A stretch of DNA of 64,000 nt from Nitrospirales bacterium. Lineage in GTDB: Bacteria; Nitrospirota; Nitrospiria; Nitrospirales; UBA8639. The position numbers were made by a program, and so were the translations under genes. Location of the stretch: NCBI GenBank assembly GCA_031315915.1, contig JALDRK010000016.1, forward strand, positions 1 to 64,000. The letters are read 5' to 3'. Below, piece after piece: positions 58,476 through 64,000 of the stretch. The notes under the pieces were generated by a model. The model was not told where the DNA came from and searched no databases. It worked only from the letters and a program-made list of their open reading frames with translations. Every line of letters begins with the position of its first letter. Within the stretch, counting starts at the first letter, position 1.

Positions 58476-58694
58476 ATGTACATCTGTCTTTGCAAAGGAA
58501 TCAAGGAGTCCGACGTCAAAAAACTTTGGCAAGCAGGAGTCACCTGCCCCAAAGAATTGACTTGTGTCCTTGAACTGGATGACAAGGAAAACTGCTGTGG
58601 ACGGTGCATTAAAAACATTTCAAAATTTGTTGATTTGGCTTCCGCAGAAGTATCCGAAGAAGTTACCGACAAACGATCCTCCCTCGTCAGCTAG
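58476..58694 (+). CDS. Bacterioferritin-associated ferredoxin-like [2Fe-2S] protein
   Basis: Seventy-two residues from ATG 58476. The Bfd fold is marked by MYICLCKGI (C-x-C) and ENCCGRCIKN (C-C-x-x-C). Bfd releases iron from bacterioferritin; this protein has the [2Fe-2S] cysteines, but no bacterioferritin gene is beside it. The upstream promoter and Fur-like box fit iron control. The last ~20 residues are variable. Confidence 0.85.
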   Translation: MYICLCKGIKESDVKKLWQAGVTCPKELTCVLELDDKENCCGRCIKNISKFVDLASAEVSEEVTDKRSSLVS

Positions 58695-58817
58695 ATTCTT
58701 CTTTTCAATCTTCCATAAGATTCTGCCTTCCCTGACTTCTTTAGCCTTGCCCTTTGAGTTCCTTGAATAGGGGATATTGTAGAGTCCTTGCCGATCTAGC
58801 GAAGCTCTTAATCTGAC

Positions 58818-59606
58818 CTAAAACACCTGGGTTAAGACTCCGATCCCTTCTACCCTCATCCACAAGGCCAATACAAGCACAAACCCCATAGCAGTCAATG
58901 CCACGTAATCCCACCAAACAAACCGGGATGGTACGGAATTTTTCCTGGTCGCTAATGGATGAAATCCTTTTGACTCCAAAGCCATGGTCAAGACATGGGT
59001 TTGCCGCAACGCCTGCCCGATTAAAGGAACCACGAGGGGTACATATTTTCGAATCCGGTCCACTATTCCACCCGTGCCTATATCCAATCCCCGCGACCGT
59101 TGGGCCTGCACCACATTCACTCCTGTCCCCAGTAAAATAGTCACCCACCGAAAAGCCAACGAAAAGGCAAAACTGACCCGACCGGGCAATCCTAATTGTT
59201 GTAGGGCAATGGCTAATTCCTCAATCGGGGTGACCGACAGTAACCAGACACCGGCCCAGACCATCGCGAGCAAGCGAAGTCCCATAGCAGCCCCAACCAT
59301 CAGGCCTTCCTCCGTCACCCCCACAACATTCAACCAAGAAACTGGGGTGGCGCCTTGAATAAAAAATGGCCAAAGAATCACGGAATAACAAAACAAGAGC
59401 GTCGTTAACACCCACATTTTTTTGATATTGGCATACGCTCCGGAACCCAGAAGCAACACAATCACTATCCCCAATATGGCAACCAAAAACAGAGGGTGAG
59501 AAAAACAGAGAGCGAGCATACACACTCCGATAGCCAAAAAAACTTTTGTCCGGCTATCCAAGCCGTGAAAAGGGGTTAGCTGATTCACATACAGCGAAAC
59601 ATTCAA
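58818..59606 (-). CDS. ECF transporter T component (EcfT/CbiQ-like)
   Basis: A 262-residue membrane protein with about six helices and two coupling helices, marked by the QAQRSRGLD (A-x-x-RG) and ALESKGFH motifs that touch the ATPases. The T component joins the ATPases to the substrate-binding S component. It follows the S-ATPase-ATPase fusion gene by 57 bp on the same strand, so together they make a complete importer. Confidence 0.9.
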   Translation of the reverse strand: MNVSLYVNQLTPFHGLDSRTKVFLAIGVCMLALCFSHPLFLVAILGIVIVLLLGSGAYANIKKMWVLTTLLFCYSVILWPFFIQGATPVSWLNVVGVTEEGLMVGAAMGLRLLAMVWAGVWLLSVTPIEELAIALQQLGLPGRVSFAFSLAFRWVTILLGTGVNVVQAQRSRGLDIGTGGIVDRIRKYVPLVVPLIGQALRQTHVLTMALESKGFHPLATRKNSVPSRFVWWDYVALTAMGFVLVLALWMRVEGIGVLTQVF

Positions 59607-59663
59607 GAAATCTCACCTCCACAACAATTCATTGGGATTCTCAGACAACAACCCTTCGTCATT

Positions 59664-62102
59664 TCAGGATAAGCTCTCGGTGGTGAAGGAAGCCCGCACC
59701 TCTTCCACCGTCAAAAGGGTATATCCCCATCGTTGACTAAACCGAGAAAGTGCCGGAAGGGTCAGGGAGGAATCGTGAAGCCACTCAGGATGACTAAACA
59801 CCTCGCGGGGGTGTCCTTCTCCCGCAATCCTCCCATTCTTCATCAAGATGCAATATGTGGCATATTGTGCGACTAACCGCATCGAATGGGTGATCATGAT
59901 GACGCTATGCCCATCTCGATTGAGACCCCGAATCATTTCCATCATCCGATCGGTTTCAAAAGCATCCAACCCCGTCGTAGGCTCGTCAAAAATTAAGATC
60001 CTCGGACGACTTGCCAGGACCGACGCCACGGCAAGGCGTTGTCGCTCTCCTTTTCGCAACGAAAACGGATCTAGTTCCCAATTCGCTTCCAAAGAAAACC
60101 CAACCGACGCAAGAGCCTCTTTCACCCGAAGTTCGATATCCTGTTCATCGTAGCCAAAATTCCTGAGACCGAAGGCCACTTCCTCCCAAATCGTCTCGGC
60201 AAAAATTTGATGATCGGGATTTTGAAACACCAGACCCACCTCTCCGGCCAATTCCTTTATGGCCGTCCGACGGGTATCCAAGCCGGCGACCACAATTCGT
60301 CCCGCCGTCGGCACCAATAATCCGTTCAAAAGACGCGACAGGGTGCTTTTTCCGGAACCATTGGCCCCGACAATAGCCAGAAACTCCCCGGATCGAATAC
60401 TGAATGAAAGATCATGCAGCACCTCCTGTCCGTCATAACCAAAGGACATCGCCTCCACCTGGATGACAGGAGGGGAACTACCGTGGGTTGTGCAATGAGA
60501 CGTTCCCAACCGCAGTTCATCAGTGATAACCGATGCGGGTGGATGAAGGCCCACGTGCAACGCATCGGCAACTTCCCAAGCTTCTGCAACGGAAATAGGT
60601 ATTGGTTCGCACTTTTGACCCTCAAAGCACTCGGTAATGGCGAGGGGGCGAAGTCCGAGTTCTCGCATCAGTTGTGGCTGTCGCAACAACTCTTCCGGAG
60701 GACCGGTCCAGGCCACGCCTTCCTCACCCAAAACCAGCAGCCGATCGGCATAGTGAATGTTTTCATATTCACGCTCGGTGACCAGAAGAGCCAATCCTTC
60801 TTCCTTCACCTGGAGCAACACGGCACGCAATTGTTCACAGCCGGCCGGGTCCAGATCCGAACCGGGTTCATCCAACACTAAGACGGATGGAGCCTGCGCC
60901 AGTACCGAAGCGAGGACCAACCGTTGTCGTTGCCCCCCGGAGAGTGTCACAGGATCCCGATCCAACCCAATGCGCAACCCCACACGATGAAGCGCATCTT
61001 GAATCCGTCTCGCCACTTCCTCTGCCCTCAAAGGCGGATTGCGATATTCCAACGGATGCCGCAATTCTCCATCAGCCGTAGAGGCCACCAATTGGGCATC
61101 AAAGTCCTGAAATACCATTCCGACCCGGCCGGCTTGAGCCCAGACCGGGTCGTTCACCGTCGGCCTTCCCATCACAGACATCTCACCGGAATAGCGTCCA
61201 TGAATGAAATGGGGAATCAGTCCGTTACAGGTATTGACGAGCGTGCTCTTTCCGGTTCCGCTTCTGCCCAAGACCATCACCAATTCACCCGGAGAAACGG
61301 AAAAGGAGAGATTGGCGAGAGTTGGAGCTACCGCTCCCGCATATTGAAATGACAAATGGGCACATTCCAAAACAGCCTGGTGTTTTCTTTCCATCAAACT
61401 GGAATAAGAGAATTGAGCGTTTTCTTCCCGACGCAATCTTTCCTTCTTCGAATTCTGCACATGATTCGGCGCGCTTCGGATATCCTCAAAACGCAACCTC
61501 CAACGCTGAACCCGGGGATAGAGAAATTTCAATAGAGGCGGTCCCAGAAGTAATCCCATGACGATATTATTAAAAAAAATAGCCGGAGCCAGGACGACAA
61601 AAGGCAACAAGCCCAGGGCTTCAACGCCCCACCCAATAGTTCCGGCACAGGCCGCGGAAGCCAGAACACATATCAGTGTATATTCCACTCCCTGTTTGAC
61701 CGAATTCACCAGAGGCGGGTTTCCGGAGGATAGCCAGCCCAAATGCCCCCAGAGGAGATACGGGAGGTAGCCAAAAAAGAAGTTTCCCCAAAATCCAAAA
61801 AAACTGGCAGGCCCCAGCGTTCCAAAACAATCACCGATGACATTGCCGATCCCCGCCCCCCACGCGGCTGCGGGACCGAACAACAGAGAAGCCACAATAG
61901 GGATGGCATTGGCCGGTCGCAATTCCACAAACCCGGGGATAATCGGAATGCCTGCCTTGAAGGGAATGAGAATGGCTGCGTAAATCGCCGCAATCTGAGC
62001 CGTGATCACGATCTGGCGGGTGTCCTGCCAGACCCCCGCCAGATCCATCACCCAATGGCGAGGGCCCCAAACTGAAAAAGAACCAGGCATCCGGGATAAC
62101 AC
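59664..62102 (-). CDS. ECF importer S component fused to two ATPase domains
   Basis: An 812-residue protein. Residues ~25-200 form a membrane S component (QueT/CbrT-like, with ELRPANAIPIVASLLFGPA and GAGIGNVIGD). ATPase 1 follows with GRSGTGKST (279-287), FQDFDAQ and LSGGQRQR (about 387). ATPase 2 has GANGSGKST (579-587), FQNPDHQ and a degenerate signature SLRKGERQR. The substrate binds the S part; its identity is not visible. The gene starts at GTG 62102, two bases after the stop of the 5'-nucleotidase gene, so nucleotides or phosphorylated vitamins may be dephosphorylated before uptake. Starts further in are possible. Confidence 0.88.
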   Translation of the reverse strand: MLSRMPGSFSVWGPRHWVMDLAGVWQDTRQIVITAQIAAIYAAILIPFKAGIPIIPGFVELRPANAIPIVASLLFGPAAAWGAGIGNVIGDCFGTLGPASFFGFWGNFFFGYLPYLLWGHLGWLSSGNPPLVNSVKQGVEYTLICVLASAACAGTIGWGVEALGLLPFVVLAPAIFFNNIVMGLLLGPPLLKFLYPRVQRWRLRFEDIRSAPNHVQNSKKERLRREENAQFSYSSLMERKHQAVLECAHLSFQYAGAVAPTLANLSFSVSPGELVMVLGRSGTGKSTLVNTCNGLIPHFIHGRYSGEMSVMGRPTVNDPVWAQAGRVGMVFQDFDAQLVASTADGELRHPLEYRNPPLRAEEVARRIQDALHRVGLRIGLDRDPVTLSGGQRQRLVLASVLAQAPSVLVLDEPGSDLDPAGCEQLRAVLLQVKEEGLALLVTEREYENIHYADRLLVLGEEGVAWTGPPEELLRQPQLMRELGLRPLAITECFEGQKCEPIPISVAEAWEVADALHVGLHPPASVITDELRLGTSHCTTHGSSPPVIQVEAMSFGYDGQEVLHDLSFSIRSGEFLAIVGANGSGKSTLSRLLNGLLVPTAGRIVVAGLDTRRTAIKELAGEVGLVFQNPDHQIFAETIWEEVAFGLRNFGYDEQDIELRVKEALASVGFSLEANWELDPFSLRKGERQRLAVASVLASRPRILIFDEPTTGLDAFETDRMMEMIRGLNRDGHSVIMITHSMRLVAQYATYCILMKNGRIAGEGHPREVFSHPEWLHDSSLTLPALSRFSQRWGYTLLTVEEVRASFTTESLS

Positions 62103-62104
62103 AG

Positions 62105-63649
62105 TTAAGAGGTTGCGGAAGGAAGGATGGTAATACGACCATCAAGATCAGCCTGGATGGGTTCTTTCTCCAAGGCTCTGAACAACACGTCCCGAATGGG
62201 AGTCTGATGATCCGTTCGCTCTCGGGCCTGCCCCAACATCACAAATCCATCACCGCCATCGGCAATGAACGCATCGGCAGCCACGGAATACACCTCCTCC
62301 GGATCAAGAGGCCGTTCCTTAATCAGCACATTCCGAACACGACTGCCGACAGGAGCGGACATATCATATGTCACACGAATTCCCGACACTTGCAAAAACC
62401 TGCCGCTGTGATTCGGCCACTGACTCACACTATGTTCCAACACCTGGAGGAGCACTTGCCCCGTTAACCTAAGCGTCACTAACGACGAATCGAACGGCAA
62501 CACCGACACTACATCTCCCAGCGTCACAGGGCCGGCATCGATGCTCCGACGGATCTGGCCCCCGTTGACCAACGCCACATCGGTCCGAAGTTTGATCCTC
62601 AACAGATCGGCCAGCAAATTGCCGAGATTAGTTTCCTGCGTCCGAACCGAAGGACGTTCTCCATTCAGGCGAACCCGTGTTTGCCCCACCACCTCGGAGG
62701 CTTGCTCGGAAAAACGCTCACGAAACGTGTCTAACACGGACTGCACCCCGGCATGCACGGGAATGGATTCCGTCACCGGAATATTTTCAGCGTGTGCATG
62801 CGTCACAGTTCGAAACTCCGAGGTGAGGTCCAAGCGTCCCAGAAATCGGCCTTGTCGATGAGTCTTGACAAAAACCGGTCCAGGGAATTTGAGAGAGGAA
62901 ACCGGCTGTGGTGTCCCGACGGCATAGAGTCCGTCAAATCCTTCCGTATGTCCTCCAATGATCACATCGATACCGACGGACCGGACGAGAAGATCTAAAT
63001 CCTCTTCCGTATCCTGATGGGTGAGAAGCACCATCAGATCAATGAGATGTTCCTCACGGAGCGCATTCGCTTCCCGCTGAATCACGGGCACGGAATCTTC
63101 CAGGGTGAGAGATTTGACGGCCTCCCGACTGAACGTATCCGGAAAATTACTCCTGCCGACAATTCCTAACAAACCGATCCGCCATCCACCGATACTGACC
63201 ATAGCCGAAGGTTGGCACGGGAGCGGCCGATCTTTCGACACCAGGTTGGTGCAGAGAAGAGGAAACGTGGCCAGTTGAGTTAATGTGGTCAGATGGTCAA
63301 CCCCGAAATCGAAATCATGATTCCCCGCTACCATGCCGGCATATCCCATCCTGTTCATGGCCAGAATATCCGGTTCGCCTTTAAACCAGGACGAAAAGGC
63401 TGTGCCGATGAGGATATCGCCGGAGTCGACAACGAGCACAGGGTGTCCTTCCCGCCGTACTTCATCAATCAAGGTGGCGCGACGGGATAGGCCTCCGACA
63501 AGGGAATCCCCTGGACGTTCCAATGGAAGCGCCACCCCATGGTGTTCACTGGAATGAAGAATAATCAGAGTTTCAGCCGCAAGTACCGGGCACTGCCCTA
63601 CCAACAGCGCTACACACCAGCTTATCCCCCAGTCTTTGATTTTTCGCAT
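62105..63649 (-). CDS. Exported 5'-nucleotidase/UshA-type metallophosphatase
   Basis: About 514 residues from ATG 63649 (a TTG-started frame opens at 63685). It begins with the signal peptide MRKIKDWGISWCVALLVGQC. The phosphatase domain shows VVDSGDILIGT, AGNHDFDFG and IGGHTEGF; the C-terminal domain has TNLGNLLADLLR, LVNGGQIRRSID and a Phe-rich end. The first metal motif reads SSEHHG where TNDxHG is usual. It probably hydrolyses nucleotides in the periplasm. It precedes the ECF importer with 2 bp between genes and lies 22 bp after the EgtB-like gene, so it likely feeds the importer. Confidence 0.88.
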   Translation of the reverse strand: MRKIKDWGISWCVALLVGQCPVLAAETLIILHSSEHHGVALPLERPGDSLVGGLSRRATLIDEVRREGHPVLVVDSGDILIGTAFSSWFKGEPDILAMNRMGYAGMVAGNHDFDFGVDHLTTLTQLATFPLLCTNLVSKDRPLPCQPSAMVSIGGWRIGLLGIVGRSNFPDTFSREAVKSLTLEDSVPVIQREANALREEHLIDLMVLLTHQDTEEDLDLLVRSVGIDVIIGGHTEGFDGLYAVGTPQPVSSLKFPGPVFVKTHRQGRFLGRLDLTSEFRTVTHAHAENIPVTESIPVHAGVQSVLDTFRERFSEQASEVVGQTRVRLNGERPSVRTQETNLGNLLADLLRIKLRTDVALVNGGQIRRSIDAGPVTLGDVVSVLPFDSSLVTLRLTGQVLLQVLEHSVSQWPNHSGRFLQVSGIRVTYDMSAPVGSRVRNVLIKERPLDPEEVYSVAADAFIADGGDGFVMLGQARERTDHQTPIRDVLFRALEKEPIQADLDGRITILPSATS

Positions 63650-63707
63650 CAGATGAATCACCATCCCCACCAAGCCAACCTTCAACGAGAAATGCCGTAT
63701 GAGCGTA

Positions 63708-64000
63708 TTAGGAAGAGGACGAATGTGTCACACAACGAAATCCGGTATGGGCATAGGGATATTCTTTGCGGAACCAATTTCGAAACGACCGACGAAGCAA
63801 ACGTTTGGCGGTTTGTGGACCACCGCCCTTGACCACAAAGTGATCATCATCAAAAAACCTGGATGAATACTCTGGGTAGGTGGGAAGAGGTTGAAATCCG
63901 GTAAACGGGGAAAAAATGGTAGACGTCCACTCCCAACCATTCCCGACCAATTGAGCGACCCCGAAATGACTCTCTCCCCGAGGGTAATCGGTCACGGACA
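63708..64000 (-). CDS. EgtB/SUMF1-type formylglycine-generating-enzyme-like domain, C-terminal part
   Basis: The open frame runs into the right edge; about 95 residues are visible. VGNGWEWTSTIFSPFTGFQP, YSSRFFDDDHFVVKGG and SFRNWFRKEYPYAHTGFRCV match the C-terminal SUMF1/FGE domain of EgtB-like sulfoxide synthases, which join histidine betaine to cysteine or glutamylcysteine. The N-terminal part is beyond the window, so EgtB versus another FGE protein cannot be decided. It probably heads the transcript with the nucleotidase and ECF importer. Confidence 0.8.
   Translation of the reverse strand, partial: SVTDYPRGESHFGVAQLVGNGWEWTSTIFSPFTGFQPLPTYPEYSSRFFDDDHFVVKGGGPQTAKRLLRRSFRNWFRKEYPYAHTGFRCVTHSSSS

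Overview
The window reads as a piece of a bacterial chromosome of roughly even G+C content, dense with housekeeping genes. Gene content and protein style (Gram-negative envelope genes, citramalate synthase, a NuoF-like subunit with its own ferredoxin, NorD/CbbO-type VWA protein, no sign of a eukaryote or archaeon) suggest a Nitrospira-like member of the Nitrospirota. That assignment is an inference; no rRNA gene is present to test it.

Layout. 1-3.4 kb (minus strand) is an anti-phage style module: a SIR2-like NADase gene, a HerA-type ATPase gene and the start of a TIGR04255-like gene that runs off the left edge. 3.8-6.7 kb holds a three-gene envelope glycosylation cluster (GT2, LAB_N protein, GT39-type transferase). 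7.2-8.2 kb has tRNA-Pro, a MerR-like regulator and an IHF/HU gene. 8.2-16 kb is one long minus-strand amino-acid operon: aminotransferase, hom, thrC, an ApgM-like gene, lysC and cimA. It feeds the threonine/lysine/methionine branch and, through citramalate, isoleucine. 16.2-22 kb (plus) carries pdxJ, nnr, tsaE and mutS, closed by a clear terminator. 22.1-23.5 kb has two exported proteins of unknown function. 23.5-33.6 kb is the classical translation/RNA cluster in transcription order rimP-nusA-infB-DUF503-rbfA-truB-rpsO-pnp-M16 peptidase.

33.9-37.6 kb has a MinD-like ATPase, a SWIM zinc-finger protein and an HDOD protein. Then come tRNA-Lys, purA with a promoter and terminator in its leader, tRNA-Ala and an ABC-F ATPase. 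41.6-43.3 kb is an AT-rich insertion with two unknown genes and two hairpins. rarA and an alpha/beta hydrolase follow. 45.6-49.3 kb encodes a secreted subtilisin-like protease and a partner sharing a domain I cannot name. 50-54.2 kb has folE, a 6-pyruvoyl-tetrahydropterin synthase, 2Fe-2S ferredoxin, a NuoF-like protein, a possible 41-residue ORF and mdh. 54.2-57.7 kb is a large NorD/CbbO-like VWA protein with a small partner. 58-64 kb has DUF167, an iron-regulated Bfd-like ferredoxin, an ECF importer whose substrate-binding subunit is fused to both ATPases, a 5'-nucleotidase and an EgtB/SUMF1-type domain cut by the right edge.

A recurrent oddity is broken reading frames. Single-base indels interrupt the GT39, aminotransferase, infB and HDOD genes, and the middle of cimA changes frame at least six times while protein similarity is kept. 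Because infB is essential, at least some of these breaks are probably sequence errors. The SIR2 gene is different: it has a clean in-frame TGA, and the coding sequence beyond it continues to a perfect ATGA overlap with herA.
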